Source: Poseidonibacter parvus
Lineage (GTDB): Bacteria > Campylobacterota > Campylobacteria > Campylobacterales > Arcobacteraceae
Assembly (NCBI RefSeq): GCF_001956695.1
Contig: NZ_CP019070.1
Location: 372,001-436,000, forward strand
DNA length: 64,000 nt
Direction: 5' to 3'
Shown here: positions 18,646-29,023 of the stretch, piece by piece
Layout of the letters: each line of letters opens with the position of its first letter
Numbering within the stretch: the stretch's first letter is position 1
Notes under the pieces: generated by a model
Databases searched by the model: none
What the model saw: only the letters and a program-made list of their open reading frames with translations
Told to the model about the DNA's origin: nothing
Translations under genes and position numbers: made by a program

Positions 18646-19482
18646 TTAATGGCAAGCTTCTATAGTATTTACTACTTGTTGTATAATCCAATCAGGAGTC
18701 GATGCACCCGCTGTTATACCACAAAGAGTTTTATTTTTAAACCACTCTTTATCTATTTCTTTTTCATTTTCAATAAGGTAAGAATCTTGACAATTCTCTT
18801 TACAAATAGAATGAAGTTGTTTTGTATTTGAAGAGTTTTTCCCTCCAATTACAACCATAACATCAACTTCATTTGATAGCTCTCTTGCTGCATCTTGATT
18901 CTCAAAAGTAGCATCACAAATGGTATTAAAAACTCTTACTTCTTTGTTTTTTAAAATCAAAGTGTTTACAATTTCAAGATATTTTTCTTTCTTTTTTGTT
19001 GTTTGTGCTACTGTTGCAATTTTGTTATATTTGAAATTTACTTTTTCTAAATCAGATGGTTCTAATACAATATGTACATCTTCTTGGTCTTCACCATAAG
19101 ATTGCACACCTTTTACTTCTGGGTGATCTGAATCTCCAAAAATAAGTATTGAGTACTCTTCTTTTGACATTTTTTTTACAATTTGTTGTGGAGTTGTTAC
19201 AAAAGGGCAGGTTGCATTTATTACTTTTGCATTTTGTGCTTTTAGATTTTTTAAGTCATTTTTTGGAATACCATGTGTTCTGATTATTACAGTATCATCA
19301 TCTTTAACTTCTTTTAAATCTTTATAAAGTCCTACATTAAAATCATTTTGTAATCTATTTATTTCATCTTGATTATGTATTAATGGACCCATTGTTGATG
19401 AGTTTTTATACTCTTCTGCTATTTTTATAGCTCTTTTAACGCCAAAACAAAATCCATAATTTGAAGCTAATTTTACTTTCAT
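18646..19482 (-). CDS. ispH: 4-hydroxy-3-methylbut-2-enyl diphosphate reductase
   Basis: A 278-residue Fe-S enzyme that makes IPP and DMAPP in the last step of the MEP isoprenoid pathway. The three cluster cysteines are C12 (YGFCFGVKRA), C92 (NATCPFVTT) and C189 (TICDATFENQ). The conserved TAGAST and HGIP motifs are present. It lies between aroA and rpsA. The 119 bases to aroA hold three possible hairpins (see the separate entry), so its expression could be set apart from aroA. Confidence 0.97.
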   Translation of the reverse strand: MKVKLASNYGFCFGVKRAIKIAEEYKNSSTMGPLIHNQDEINRLQNDFNVGLYKDLKEVKDDDTVIIRTHGIPKNDLKNLKAQNAKVINATCPFVTTPQQIVKKMSKEEYSILIFGDSDHPEVKGVQSYGEDQEDVHIVLEPSDLEKVNFKYNKIATVAQTTKKKEKYLEIVNTLILKNKEVRVFNTICDATFENQDAARELSNEVDVMVVIGGKNSSNTKQLHSICKENCQDSYLIENEKEIDKEWFKNKTLCGITAGASTPDWIIQQVVNTIEACH

Positions 19483-19601
19483 CTTTTCATCCTTAAAAAT
19501 TGTCCCAATTTCTAAGGGACCTGTTATTTAATGACTTCTTTTAACAATGGAAATAAATTCCATTTAAAGAAGCAAACCCTAAAGAGAACAACGAGTTGTT
19601 C
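19483..19601 (-). promoter_or_regulatory. aroA-ispH spacer with three hairpins and a tiny reading frame
   Basis: Read on the minus strand: a hairpin with arms GAACAAC and GTTGTTC at about 19590; a hairpin with arms ATGGAA and TTCCAT within longer arms CTTCTTT and AAAGAAG; and GTCCC...GGGAC followed by AATTTTT just before the ispH ribosome site. An 11-codon frame (MEFISIVKRSH, then stop) begins inside the second hairpin. The structures are seen; an attenuation or leader-peptide role is only inferred. Confidence 0.35.
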
Positions 19602-20879
19602 TTAATATAAAGAGTCTAAAATCTCTTTAAAATTTGGAAATGATGTATCAATACATTGTGTATCTTCAATTTCCATATCGCTATTCAATCCAGCTATTGC
19701 AAAACTCATTGCAATTCTGTGATCGCCACAAGATGTAATAGTAGCTTTAGTAATTCTTCCACCATTAATTTCATAACCATCTTCATGCTCAATATAATCA
19801 ACACCACAAAGTTTTAAGTTACCTACTACAGCGGAAATTCTATCAGATTCTTTAACTCTTAACTCTTTAGCATTAGAAACTGTTGATTTGCCTTTTGCTA
19901 AACTCATTGCTATTGAAAGTGCTGGAAGTTCATCTATTAGCCATGAAATATTTTCATTAACATCAACTGCATTTAATTCATTATTAATTACTTCAATATC
20001 ACCAATTGGTTCATAAACATTTTCTTTTTCAATAAAATTAACAGTAACACCCATTCTTTTTAAAACATGGTATGCTTCAATTCTTGTTGGGTTTAGTGTA
20101 ACATTTTTAATTAATACACGAGAGTTTTTTGTAATAGCAGCTGCTAGGGCAAAAAAGAAAGCAGATGAAGGGTCCGTTGGAACTGTTATATTTAAAGGCT
20201 TTAAATTTCCTTCTAATGGATGAATATTAATAAACCCATCTTCATCTGTGTGAAGTTTTGCACTCATACCTTTTAGCATTCTTTCTGTATGGTCACGTGT
20301 TAATTCATTTTCTTTATATTTACAAACTCCACTTGCTCTTAAAGCAGCAAGAATCATTGCCGATTTTACTTGTGCTGAATCAACTGGTGAATGGTATGTA
20401 AAAGGAGTTAATTCTTTTACTCCTCGTATAAATAAAGGAGCTTTATTTCCTTCTTCTCTTCCATCTATTTGTGCACCAATAGATCTTAAAGGATTAGCAA
20501 CTCTTTTCATAGGTCTATTCATTAGATATTTATCACCAACTAATGTAAAAGCTCCATCAACAGAAGCTAATAAACCACAAAAAAGTCTCATTGCTGTTCC
20601 TGAGTTTCCACAATCTAAAACATCATTTGGTTCACTTAATTTTGAAGTTGGTGTAATTTCTACACTTGAACCATCTCTTTTAATCGTGGCACCTAACTGC
20701 TCAACAATACTTAATGTATTCAATGTATCTTCTGCAGTTAAAAAGTTTTTGATATATGATGTTTCATTAGAAAAAAGTGAAAACATTGCACATCTATGAG
20801 ATATTGATTTGTCACTTGCAATTGAATCTATTTCAATATTAAATGCTTTGTCTAATTTCTTTATACTAAATTTTTCCAC
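19602..20879 (-). CDS. aroA: 3-phosphoshikimate 1-carboxyvinyltransferase (EPSP synthase)
   Basis: A 425-residue enzyme joining shikimate-3-phosphate and PEP in the shikimate pathway. Motifs: [13 protein letters not shown] near residue 22, [16 protein letters not shown] near 88, [10 protein letters not shown], the [11 protein letters not shown] segment, and [13 protein letters not shown] near 345. The length is normal. It is co-directional with pheT (28-base gap) and ispH, an order I recall in Campylobacter. Confidence 0.97.
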   Translation of the reverse strand: MEKFSIKKLDKAFNIEIDSIASDKSISHRCAMFSLFSNETSYIKNFLTAEDTLNTLSIVEQLGATIKRDGSSVEITPTSKLSEPNDVLDCGNSGTAMRLFCGLLASVDGAFTLVGDKYLMNRPMKRVANPLRSIGAQIDGREEGNKAPLFIRGVKELTPFTYHSPVDSAQVKSAMILAALRASGVCKYKENELTRDHTERMLKGMSAKLHTDEDGFINIHPLEGNLKPLNITVPTDPSSAFFFALAAAITKNSRVLIKNVTLNPTRIEAYHVLKRMGVTVNFIEKENVYEPIGDIEVINNELNAVDVNENISWLIDELPALSIAMSLAKGKSTVSNAKELRVKESDRISAVVGNLKLCGVDYIEHEDGYEINGGRITKATITSCGDHRIAMSFAIAGLNSDMEIEDTQCIDTSFPNFKEILDSLY

Positions 20880-20907
20880 TTTTTTGCCTTTAATTTTTAA
20901 TCTTTTT

Positions 20908-23229
20908 TTATTGTCTTAAACCAATTGATAATTTTGCTTCTAATGCTTCTAAAATATTGTTCATTGAAGTTGTAATATCTTCTTCTTCCATTGTTTTTTC
21001 ATCGTTTTGTAAAACAAATCTGATTGTTAAACTCTCATCTTCACCTAAACTTTCATCACTATATACATCAATTAAATTATATTGTTTTATATTAGTATCG
21101 TTTAAAGAATTAATTACATTTTTAATTTCTCTATATTCTAAAGTTTTCGGAGCAATAATACTTAAATCTTTTTTAGATGCTTGGAATTTAGAATATCCTA
21201 CAGTTTTAACTAAATCGTTTTTAATTAAATCAAAATTGATTTCTGAAATAAATGTATCTGATAAATCATAATCTTCACACACACTTGGATGAACTTTTGA
21301 AATAAAACCTATAATTTCACCATCAACAATTACATTTGCATTTTGGTATGGATGAATGAAGTCATTTTCAATTTTAGTCATAGGTTCTAAATCGAATTTT
21401 CCAATTGTATTTAAAATCTTTTTTGCAAATGAGAATAAACTTGCATTTTCAGGTTTTCCTGCATTTGTTACATCTTCAAGTTCGCAAGCTCCTGTTTGAA
21501 TAAATGAAATTCTTTTTGATTCATTTCTTTCTATATCAAAAACTGTTCCAATTTCAAAAAATGAAGTTGATTTTGCGCCAATTTTATAATTGTTTGCACA
21601 AGCTTCTAATAAATTTAAAACAATTGTTGTTCTATATGTATTTAACTCTTTTACAATTGGATTTAAAACATCTAATTCTTCTTTTACAAGAGGAAATGAA
21701 TATTTTTCTAAACTTTCTCTTGAAGAGAAAACATAAGTTAATGTTTCATTAAAACCATTTTCACAAGCTTTTGCTCTTAATTTATTTTTTTTGATTAAAT
21801 CACTTGTAGTATGATTAATTCTATTTACTTCATCAATTGCTAAAGGTTTTGCTTGAATGTTATCAATTCCAACAATTCTTACAATCTCTTCAGTAACATC
21901 CGCAATATTTTTAATATCATGTCTAAAGAACGGTATTTTTACACTTATAATGTCATTTAATGCATTTTTAACTTCAAACCCTAATGAGCTTAAAATTCTT
22001 TCAACTTCTAAAGCAGGAATATCCTGACCTATAATTGAATTAACTTTATCCATTGTAAAATCAAGTGTTGCTTTTTGAGAATCTTCAATAAATGATTCAT
22101 TCCCTTTATAGATTTTTGCACCATTTTGTGAAAGAAAAGTTGTTAAGAAATCAATTCCATAATTAATATCAGGTTCAGATCCTCTTGATGATTTGTAGTA
22201 AATCTCACCTGTTGTTACTTTTGTTTCAAACACTTGCATACAAAGCTTTTCAGGATTTAAATACGATGCTTCAATAATTAGTGTATTATCATCTGTATTA
22301 ATTTTTTTATGCTCAACACAAATAGTACTTAAAGCTTCTTTCCCATAAACACAATCAAAAGCATTTTCATCTTTATTTATCTCTAATAAACTTAAAGCAT
22401 TTTCATCTTTTGCTTGATTTTTTGCGTATGCATTTAATAGTACTCCCGTACAATGTGTTGCATATGTTATTGCATTTTTAATATCATTTTCTTCTTCATA
22501 TTTACCAATAATTGATGTTCTTAATTTTGACATTAAATCTAGTTTATACTTTTCTAAATCTACAGCTTTGAATATTAAAGATGAATCAATATTATTTGCT
22601 TTTACACCTAATATTTGTCCAATTCCTAAGTCACTTTCATTAAGGTTTTTTTCAAAAGCATTCATTGGTATATTATAATAAGCGCTTAACTCACGAGCAA
22701 CACCGTTTATACTTAAACAATCTCCTCTATTTGCAGTTAATTCAATTTCAATAATATCATCATTTAAAAGTGGATATTCATTTAGTTCTTTACCAATTAC
22801 TAATTCACCAATAGAATTATCTAATTCTAAAATTCCATCATTTAATTTTGCAAGTCCTAATTCAGTTGAAGAACAAATCATTCCAATTGATTCAACACCT
22901 CTTAGTTTTGCTTTTTTGATTTTAAAGTCAGGTGATAATTTACATCCAACTGTTGCAACTGGTACAAATTGTCCAGCGTCTACATTTTTTGCTCCACATA
23001 CTATTTGAACAGTTTCCGACCCAATATCAACTTGACAAATATTTAATTTATCAGCATCTGGATGCTTGATTTTTTCTAAAACTTTTCCAACTACTACTTT
23101 TGGTGCAATTGAAACTCTTTCTAGACTATCAACTTCTAATCCAATTGAGTTAAGTGTTTTACAAATATCATCTGTTGAGATATCTTTTATATCTATAAAT
23201 TCTTGTATCCAAGTTCTTGTAATAATCAT
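20908..23229 (-). CDS. pheT: Phenylalanyl-tRNA synthetase beta subunit
   Basis: A 773-residue subunit of the (alpha-beta)2 enzyme. Visible domains: N-terminal EMAP/tRNA-binding OB fold ([19 protein letters not shown]), the B3/B4 editing domain, B5 repeats ([20 protein letters not shown]) and a C-terminal anticodon-binding ferredoxin-like domain ([14 protein letters not shown]). It overlaps pheS by four bases, so the subunits are made together. Confidence 0.97.
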   Translation of the reverse strand: MIITRTWIQEFIDIKDISTDDICKTLNSIGLEVDSLERVSIAPKVVVGKVLEKIKHPDADKLNICQVDIGSETVQIVCGAKNVDAGQFVPVATVGCKLSPDFKIKKAKLRGVESIGMICSSTELGLAKLNDGILELDNSIGELVIGKELNEYPLLNDDIIEIELTANRGDCLSINGVARELSAYYNIPMNAFEKNLNESDLGIGQILGVKANNIDSSLIFKAVDLEKYKLDLMSKLRTSIIGKYEEENDIKNAITYATHCTGVLLNAYAKNQAKDENALSLLEINKDENAFDCVYGKEALSTICVEHKKINTDDNTLIIEASYLNPEKLCMQVFETKVTTGEIYYKSSRGSEPDINYGIDFLTTFLSQNGAKIYKGNESFIEDSQKATLDFTMDKVNSIIGQDIPALEVERILSSLGFEVKNALNDIISVKIPFFRHDIKNIADVTEEIVRIVGIDNIQAKPLAIDEVNRINHTTSDLIKKNKLRAKACENGFNETLTYVFSSRESLEKYSFPLVKEELDVLNPIVKELNTYRTTIVLNLLEACANNYKIGAKSTSFFEIGTVFDIERNESKRISFIQTGACELEDVTNAGKPENASLFSFAKKILNTIGKFDLEPMTKIENDFIHPYQNANVIVDGEIIGFISKVHPSVCEDYDLSDTFISEINFDLIKNDLVKTVGYSKFQASKKDLSIIAPKTLEYREIKNVINSLNDTNIKQYNLIDVYSDESLGEDESLTIRFVLQNDEKTMEEEDITTSMNNILEALEAKLSIGLRQ

Positions 23230-24224
23230 CTAAACTGTCCTAATAATCTTGTATCACTTTCAAATAGAGATCTTAAATCTCCAATATTATGAATTAACAT
23301 AGCAAATCTTTCAACACCTAAACCAAATGCATATCCCGATTTATTCTCATAACCAACTGCTTTAAATACGTTTTGATCTACTACACCACAACCTAAAACT
23401 TCTAGCCATCCTGTATGTGAACAAACTCTACATCCATCACCTTTACAGAAGACACATGAAATATCAACTTCAGCAGAAGGTTCTGTAAATGGGAAAAATG
23501 ATGGTCTAAATCTAACATCTACATCTCCAAACATATGTTGTAAAAATTCAACTAATACATGCTTTAAATTTGCGAATGAAACTTTTCCCGCATCATCTAC
23601 AACTAAAGCTTCAATTTGGTGGAACATTGGAGTATGAGTGATATCAAAATCACGTCTAAATACAGTTCCAGGTGCTATCATTCTAATTGGAGTATTTTGA
23701 TCTTGTTTTAACATTGTTCTAATTTGAACAGGAGATGTATGAGTTCTTAAAAGAGTATAATCTTTATTATAAAAAGTATCTTGCATATCCCTTGCAGGGT
23801 GATATTTAGGTAGATTTAATGCTTCAAAGTTATGAAAATCATCTTCTACTAAAGGTCCTTCTTCGACTGCAAAATTAAGATTTTGGAAGTAAGTGATAAT
23901 TCTATTCATTGTTTCAACAACAGGGTGTGTTGCTCCACAAGATAGTTCATTATTAAATCTTGTTACATCGATTTTTTCACTTTGTAGTTTTATATTTAAA
24001 GCTTCTTTTTCTAAAATTACTTTTCTATCTTCAATAGCTGTAGTAACTTTTACTTTTTGTTCATTTAAGTTTTGAGCAAATGCTTTTTTCTCTTCATTTG
24101 GAATACTCTTCATTTTTGCAAACTCTAAAGTTAAAATACCTTTTTTACCTAGTGTTTCAATTCTAAGATTTTCTAACTCTTCAAGTGATGCTGCATTGCT
24201 AATATTTTGAATCAATTCTGTCAC
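23226..24224 (-). CDS. pheS: Phenylalanyl-tRNA synthetase alpha subunit
   Basis: A 332-residue class II aminoacyl-tRNA synthetase catalytic subunit. It has an N-terminal coiled-coil arm (about 1-85), motif 2 around [23 protein letters not shown], and motif 3 [21 protein letters not shown]. The [19 protein letters not shown] stretch is the usual cysteine-rich insertion. A TATAAT on the minus strand at 24290-24295 is a likely promoter for the pheS-pheT-aroA-ispH run. Confidence 0.97.
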   Translation of the reverse strand: MTELIQNISNAASLEELENLRIETLGKKGILTLEFAKMKSIPNEEKKAFAQNLNEQKVKVTTAIEDRKVILEKEALNIKLQSEKIDVTRFNNELSCGATHPVVETMNRIITYFQNLNFAVEEGPLVEDDFHNFEALNLPKYHPARDMQDTFYNKDYTLLRTHTSPVQIRTMLKQDQNTPIRMIAPGTVFRRDFDITHTPMFHQIEALVVDDAGKVSFANLKHVLVEFLQHMFGDVDVRFRPSFFPFTEPSAEVDISCVFCKGDGCRVCSHTGWLEVLGCGVVDQNVFKAVGYENKSGYAFGLGVERFAMLIHNIGDLRSLFESDTRLLGQFR

Positions 24225-24289
24225 TTTATCTCCTGTTTTTTATGAATAATATTGGATTGTTTTAATTATTCTATTTCTATATTCTTGCG

Positions 24290-24295
24290 ATTATA
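24290..24295 (-). promoter_or_regulatory. -10 box for pheS
   Basis: The complement reads TATAAT about 66 bases before the pheS start. It faces the HIT-gene promoter on the other strand. Confidence 0.4.
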
Positions 24296-24319
24296 CTTAA
24301 AGATTTATTAGAGTTTGGT

Positions 24320-24325
24320 TATAAT
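24320..24325 (+). promoter_or_regulatory. -10 box for the HIT-family gene
   Basis: TATAAT 29 bases before the ATG at 24355, with AAGGAAAA as ribosome site between. Confidence 0.45.
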
Positions 24326-24354
24326 TATTTACGATTCAAATTCAAGGAAAAGCA

Positions 24355-24687
24355 ATGTGTATATTTTGTAAAATTGTAAAAGGTGAAATTCCAAATCAAA
24401 CTATATTAGAAGATGATAACTTTTTAGCATTTAATGATATTAATCCAGCTAAAAAGATTCATGTTTTAATTATTCCAAAAGAACATTATGATTCTTTTGA
24501 CGTAGTACCACCAAAAATTATGGCAAGTATGACAGAGTTTATTCATAAAGTAGCTGCAAAACTTGAAATTAGAAAGAGTGGTTATCGATTAATTACAAAT
24601 ATTGGAAGTGATGGTGGACAAGAAGTTTCTCATTTACATTTTCATTTATTAGGTGGAGAAAGTGTTGGTCGTTTAGTTAGAGATTAA
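24355..24687 (+). CDS. HIT-family nucleotide-binding protein (HinT-like)
   Basis: A 110-residue histidine-triad protein. The signature HLHFHLLGG lies near the C terminus, and CIFCKIVKGEIP near the N terminus is typical of HinT. Such proteins hydrolyse adenosine phosphoramidates and related AMP conjugates. The length is normal. It stands alone and is divergent from pheS. A long inverted repeat follows its stop. Confidence 0.93.
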   Translation: MCIFCKIVKGEIPNQTILEDDNFLAFNDINPAKKIHVLIIPKEHYDSFDVVPPKIMASMTEFIHKVAAKLEIRKSGYRLITNIGSDGGQEVSHLHFHLLGGESVGRLVRD

Positions 24688-24715
24688 ATTTAAGTAGTTT
24701 TAACTACTTAAATTT
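24686..24715. terminator. AT-rich 14-bp inverted repeat between the HIT gene and accA
   Basis: Arms AAATTTAAGTAGTT (24686-24699) and AACTACTTAAATTT (24702-24715), with two bases between. The left arm includes the HIT stop codon. It has no long T-run, so it is a weak intrinsic terminator or an RNA end-protecting hairpin between convergent genes. Confidence 0.55.
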
Positions 24716-24731
24716 ATGATTTAAAGAAGTT

Positions 24732-25673
24732 TTATTTTCCTTCTTTAAAAGATCCTAAAGCCATAATTTTTTCATATTTCTTTTGGTATCTTTGAGCAGG
24801 TGTTAATTGTTTTAATTCATTAACTGAAGTTATAAAGTATTCACCTAAAGCTCTTATTGCTTCTTCTTTTTGTCTATGTGCACCAATTAATGGTTCATTA
24901 ATTACATCATCAACTAAATTTAAATCTTTTAAATTATCAGACGTAATTCTAAGAGCATTTGCTGCTGTTTCAACTTTTGAAGGGTCATTCCATAAAATGG
25001 CTGAACAACCTTCTGGTGAGATTACAGCGTAAACTGAATATCTCATCATTGCAAGTTTATCTGCAACTGAAATAGCTAAAGCACCACCTGAACCACCTTC
25101 ACCAATTACAACTGAAACAGTTGGAGTTGTTAAATCAGCAAATTCATATAAGTTTCTAGCAATTGCTTCAGATTGATTTCTCTCTTCAGCCCCTAATCCT
25201 GGATATGCACCCGGAGTGTCAACTAACATAAGAATTGGTATTTGGAATTTTTCTGCCATTTTTGCAGCTCTTAACGCTTTTCTATAACCTTCAGGTTGTG
25301 GCATACCAAAGTTTCTATGTAGCTTATCCTTTGTACCTCGTCCTTTTTGTTCACCTATAACCATAACTTTTTGTTCATCAATATATCCAAGATAACAAAC
25401 AATTGCTTTATCATCAACAAAATGTCTATCTCCATGTATTTCATAAGCATCTGTTAATAATCCACTTATATAATCCATTGCATAAGGACGATCTGGATGT
25501 CTTGCTAATTGAAGTTTTTGGTAATCACTTAAGTTTTTAAAAGTTTTTTCAACTTCTTTTTCAAGTTTTTTTTCTAAGATTTCAACAGCTGGTTCATCTG
25601 CTTTAGTTCTTGCAACTATGATATCTTCTTCTATTTTTTTTATCTTATCTTCAAATTCTAAGTAAGTTGCCAT
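24732..25673 (-). CDS. accA: Acetyl-CoA carboxylase carboxyltransferase subunit alpha
   Basis: A 313-residue subunit that, with AccD, transfers CO2 from biotin to acetyl-CoA to form malonyl-CoA. Motifs: [74 protein letters not shown] and [10 protein letters not shown]. The length is normal. It lies downstream of fabF but a terminator separates them. Fatty-acid genes fabF, acpP and fabG are next to it. Confidence 0.97.
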   Translation of the reverse strand: MATYLEFEDKIKKIEEDIIVARTKADEPAVEILEKKLEKEVEKTFKNLSDYQKLQLARHPDRPYAMDYISGLLTDAYEIHGDRHFVDDKAIVCYLGYIDEQKVMVIGEQKGRGTKDKLHRNFGMPQPEGYRKALRAAKMAEKFQIPILMLVDTPGAYPGLGAEERNQSEAIARNLYEFADLTTPTVSVVIGEGGSGGALAISVADKLAMMRYSVYAVISPEGCSAILWNDPSKVETAANALRITSDNLKDLNLVDDVINEPLIGAHRQKEEAIRALGEYFITSVNELKQLTPAQRYQKKYEKIMALGSFKEGK

Positions 25674-25697
25674 TTTTTTCCTTTTAGTAAAAAAAAA

Positions 25698-25716
25698 GAG
25701 CTAGAAAATCTAGCTC
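25698..25716 (-). terminator. Terminator after fabF
   Basis: Stem GAGCTAGA (25698-25705), loop AAA, stem TCTAGCTC (25709-25716), flanked by an A-run on the left (T-run in minus-strand RNA) and T6 on the right. It lies between fabF and accA. Confidence 0.88.
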
Positions 25717-25742
25717 TTTTTTAATTCAATAATGTGTAGTTA

Positions 25743-27002
25743 TTAATCTTGGTATTTTTTAAAGATTACAGTACCGTTAGTTCCACCAAATCCAAAGTTA
25801 TTACTCATAACTGTTGTTAATTCTACTTTTCTAGCAGTATTTGGAACATAATCTAAAGGACATTCAGGGTCTTGGTTTTGAATATTAATTGTTGGAGGAA
25901 TAATTCCTTCATTCAATGATTTAATTGCAAAAATTGCTTCAATAGCACCTGCTGCTCCTAAACAATGACCAATTTGACCTTTTGTAGATGTAACAGGTGG
26001 ACAGTTTTCAACACCATTAAATAGTTCAACAATCGCTTTTGATTCATTACCATCTCCAACTGGTGTTGATGTACCATGAGAATTAATGTAATCAATTTTA
26101 ACATCTTCACCAAGATTAGCACTTGCCATAGATATAGCAGCTTTCATTGATCTTAATGGACCTTCCATAACAGGTGCTGTAATATGGTTGGCATCTGCAG
26201 ATTCACCAAAACCAATAATTTCACAATAGATTTTTGCACCACGTGCTTTTGCTGATTCAAGTGTTTCAACTACAAGAGCACCTGCACCTTCACCCATTAC
26301 AAACCCATCTCTATCTTTATCAAATGGTCTTGATGCAGTTTTAGGATCATCATTTCTTGATGATAATGCTTTCATAGATGCAAAACCACCCATTCCTGCA
26401 CCACAAATAGCACTTTCAGCACCTACTACTAAAATTCTATCTGCACCATTAAGTGCAATAGTTTTTACTGCATCATTTAATGCATGTGTAGAAGCTGCAC
26501 AAGCAGTTACATGTGATAATGAAGGACCTTTTAATCCATGTGCAATTGAAATAAAACCACTTAGCATATTTACTAATGATGAAGGAATAAAGAATGGTGA
26601 TATTCTTTTAGGACCTCTATTAGCACATACTACTGAGTTCTTTTCAATAGTAGATAATCCACCAATTCCAGAAGCTGAAATAACACCAAATCTTTCAGAA
26701 TCTTCGATTGCTACTTTACCATCTTCACCAGCTAAGCCACAATCCATCATAGCTTCATGTGCTGCTTTTATACCTAATTGAATAAATCTATCTGCTTTTT
26801 TAACTTCTTTTTTATCCATTACAGTTGTTGGATCGAAATCTTTTACTTCTCCTGCAATTTTTACAGGGAATTGTTCAATATCAAATAGTGTGATTGTATC
26901 AATTCCACAAACACCGTCAACTACAGCTTTGAATGAATCTTCAACATTATGTCCTATTGAATTGATAGTTCCTAATCCAGTTATAACTACTCTTTTCATC
27001 AA
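25743..27002 (-). CDS. fabF: 3-oxoacyl-ACP synthase II (KAS II)
   Basis: A 419-residue condensing enzyme that extends acyl-ACP with malonyl-ACP. The active site Cys is in HVTACAASTHAL, and the catalytic histidines in INSHGTSTPVGD and KGQIGHCLGAAGAIEA. NNFGFGGTNGTVIF is the C-terminal family signature. Two Met codons start the frame; the ATGATG does not allow a firm choice. The acpP terminator separates it from acpP. Confidence 0.97.
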   Translation of the reverse strand: MMKRVVITGLGTINSIGHNVEDSFKAVVDGVCGIDTITLFDIEQFPVKIAGEVKDFDPTTVMDKKEVKKADRFIQLGIKAAHEAMMDCGLAGEDGKVAIEDSERFGVISASGIGGLSTIEKNSVVCANRGPKRISPFFIPSSLVNMLSGFISIAHGLKGPSLSHVTACAASTHALNDAVKTIALNGADRILVVGAESAICGAGMGGFASMKALSSRNDDPKTASRPFDKDRDGFVMGEGAGALVVETLESAKARGAKIYCEIIGFGESADANHITAPVMEGPLRSMKAAISMASANLGEDVKIDYINSHGTSTPVGDGNESKAIVELFNGVENCPPVTSTKGQIGHCLGAAGAIEAIFAIKSLNEGIIPPTINIQNQDPECPLDYVPNTARKVELTTVMSNNFGFGGTNGTVIFKKYQD

Positions 27003-27082
27003 ATTTACTCCGTCTAATTAATTATTAATTTTTATTTAAATTATTCAATCTTGTATTAAAAAATTCAAGAATTTAAATTAAA

Positions 27083-27116
27083 AAAATAGAAGACCAGTTT
27101 CCTAGTTTTCTATTTT
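27083..27116 (-). terminator. Strong terminator after acpP
   Basis: On the minus strand AAAATAGAAAACTAG (27116-27102), loop GAAA, then CTGGTCTTCTATTTT (27097-27083), with one mismatch and one G-U pair, followed by a T-run. It lies in the acpP-fabF gap. Confidence 0.88.
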
Positions 27117-27128
27117 ATTGCGTTAAAA

Positions 27129-27359
27129 TTACGCGTTATTTTCGATGTATTTAATAGCATCTGATACTGTTAAAATACCTTCTGCATCTTCATCAGGGAT
27201 TTCAATATCAAATTTTTCTTCTAAAGCCATAACTAATTCAACAACGTCAAGTGAATCTGCACCTAAATCTTCAATAAACTTTGAATCTTCTTTTACTTCT
27301 GCCGCATCACAATCTAATTGCTCAACTACAACTTCTATTACATCTTCTAATAATGCCAT
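27129..27359 (-). CDS. acpP: Acyl carrier protein
   Basis: A 76-residue acidic four-helix protein. Ser36 in [17 protein letters not shown] is the phosphopantetheine attachment site. It carries growing acyl chains for FabF and FabG, both encoded next to it, and for LpxC substrate formation and PlsY supply. The length is normal. It is followed by a strong terminator, which suits a very abundant short transcript. Confidence 0.97.
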   Translation of the reverse strand: MALLEDVIEVVVEQLDCDAAEVKEDSKFIEDLGADSLDVVELVMALEEKFDIEIPDEDAEGILTVSDAIKYIENNA

Positions 27360-27453
27360 ATTTAATTCCTTTTATAAAATTGTTCAGTATTATAACAAAA
27401 AAGATTTTAAAAAGTCTTTTAAATTATAAAATTTTACTAATACGTATTTTTGA

Positions 27454-28197
27454 TTATACGTATAATCCACCATTAACTTTTAATATTTCACCTGTAATAT
27501 AAGATGAATGATCACTTAATAAAAATGCAACTGCATCAGCAATTTCACTTGGATTTCCAAATCTTGATAATGGAATATTTTTTTCATATTCTGCTTTAAC
27601 TTCAGCTTTTAATTCATGAGTCATATCAGTTTGAATGAATCCTGGAGTAACTGCATTATATCTAATACCTCGAGCTGCTGCTTCTTTTGCAAAAGCTTTA
27701 GTCATAGCATTTACTCCACCTTTTGATGCAGCATAATTTGTTTGACCTGGATTTCCCATTTCTCCAACAATTGAAGAGATGTTTACAATAGATCCAAATC
27801 TTTTTTTACCCATAGCTTTTAATGAAGCTTTACATCCAATAAATGTAGATGTTAAGTTTGCAGAAATTACATCATTAAAATCATCAACACTCATTCTTAA
27901 TGCTAATTTATCTTTTGTAATTCCAGCATTATTAACTAAGTATGAAATTTCACCATCTGCATCAATAATAGTTTTAATTGCAGCATTAAACTCTTCTTCA
28001 TTTGTTACATCAGCTTTAATTATTGCAGCTTTTCCACCTGCAGCTTCTATTTCTTCTTGAATCTTTTGTGCAGCTTCTGCTCCACTTCTATAGTTAATCC
28101 ATACTTTTAATCCATAGCCAGCTAAAGTTTTTGCAATTTGAGCACCAATACCACGACTAGCACCAGTTACTAATACATTTGAACCTGTAAAATTCAT
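27454..28197 (-). CDS. fabG: 3-oxoacyl-ACP reductase
   Basis: A 247-residue short-chain dehydrogenase that reduces beta-ketoacyl-ACP with NADPH. Cofactor loop GASRGIGAQIA (about 12-22), NNAGIT, the catalytic Ser in VNISSIVGEMG and the YAASKGG pair of Tyr and Lys are all present, as is the C-terminal ITGEILKVNGGLYV. It lies upstream of acpP in the same direction, the usual fatty-acid cluster. Confidence 0.96.
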   Translation of the reverse strand: MNFTGSNVLVTGASRGIGAQIAKTLAGYGLKVWINYRSGAEAAQKIQEEIEAAGGKAAIIKADVTNEEEFNAAIKTIIDADGEISYLVNNAGITKDKLALRMSVDDFNDVISANLTSTFIGCKASLKAMGKKRFGSIVNISSIVGEMGNPGQTNYAASKGGVNAMTKAFAKEAAARGIRYNAVTPGFIQTDMTHELKAEVKAEYEKNIPLSRFGNPSEIADAVAFLLSDHSSYITGEILKVNGGLYV

Positions 28198-28258
28198 TTT
28201 TATCCTTTATTAAAATTTAATAGTTGTAAGATAGCTCTTACATAATTCCGTATTATAG

Positions 28259-29023
28259 CTATACGCCCCTTTTATTATCCCATACTCTAATATGTAATCT
28301 ATCACAATATAAATAGCCATAATCAATTGCCATTTGAATAACTTCTTCACAATTTTCATTTATGCTAGCTGCTGTATCACCTAAGGGCATTAAATAAACT
28401 TGTGTTTTTGGAATATTATCTAATATTGTTTCAATCTCTTTTTTTGCATTTTCTATGATTTTTGTATCAATTACAAACTTTAAATAAGAGTCATTGGTCT
28501 TTGTTAATATCTTATTTAAAGTCTCATAATTAACTCTTTTTTTTAATGATTCAAGCGAATTACTTAATTTAACACTCATTGAAAATATGATTTTTTCTTG
28601 GTAATCATATGTGAAATTAAGATTTAAAGAGGCATTAGTTTCAATTGTTACTTGATGACCTTCTTCAATATAGTGTTTTAATAGTTTTTGAAATTCATCT
28701 TTATTCCAATAAAGTAAAGGCTCTCCACCTGTAATTACAATATCCATTTTATATAGGGATGCTGATTGTTTTGTTAAGATATCTACTTCTTTTACAATCT
28801 CTTCGTAAGATTTGTAGTTTGTCCAAGAGTCTTTGAATTCTTTATCAACTGCATAAAATGAATCACAGCCACATTTTTTAATTCCACTTGGTGTTTCATA
28901 CTCTACATCAAAACCAACACAATTAAAATTGCATTTTCCAAAACGAATAAAAACTGAAGGTGTTCCTACTAGTTTTCCTTCACCTTGAATAGTAGGACCA
29001 AAAATTTCATTTATTTCAAGCAT
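28259..29023 (-). CDS. queE: 7-carboxy-7-deazaguanine synthase (QueE, radical SAM)
   Basis: A 254-residue radical SAM enzyme turning 6-carboxytetrahydropterin into 7-carboxy-7-deazaguanine for queuosine. The N terminus has EIFGPTIQGEGKLVGTPSVF, typical of QueE, and ITGGEPLLYW matches the GGEP motif. The cluster loop is unusual: GKCNFNCVGFD, then about 15 residues, then KKCGCDSFYAV, instead of a compact CxxxCxxC. The start overlaps queD by eight bases. Genes queD and queC are adjacent, so function is well supported by context. Confidence 0.9.
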   Translation of the reverse strand: MLEINEIFGPTIQGEGKLVGTPSVFIRFGKCNFNCVGFDVEYETPSGIKKCGCDSFYAVDKEFKDSWTNYKSYEEIVKEVDILTKQSASLYKMDIVITGGEPLLYWNKDEFQKLLKHYIEEGHQVTIETNASLNLNFTYDYQEKIIFSMSVKLSNSLESLKKRVNYETLNKILTKTNDSYLKFVIDTKIIENAKKEIETILDNIPKTQVYLMPLGDTAASINENCEEVIQMAIDYGYLYCDRLHIRVWDNKRGV

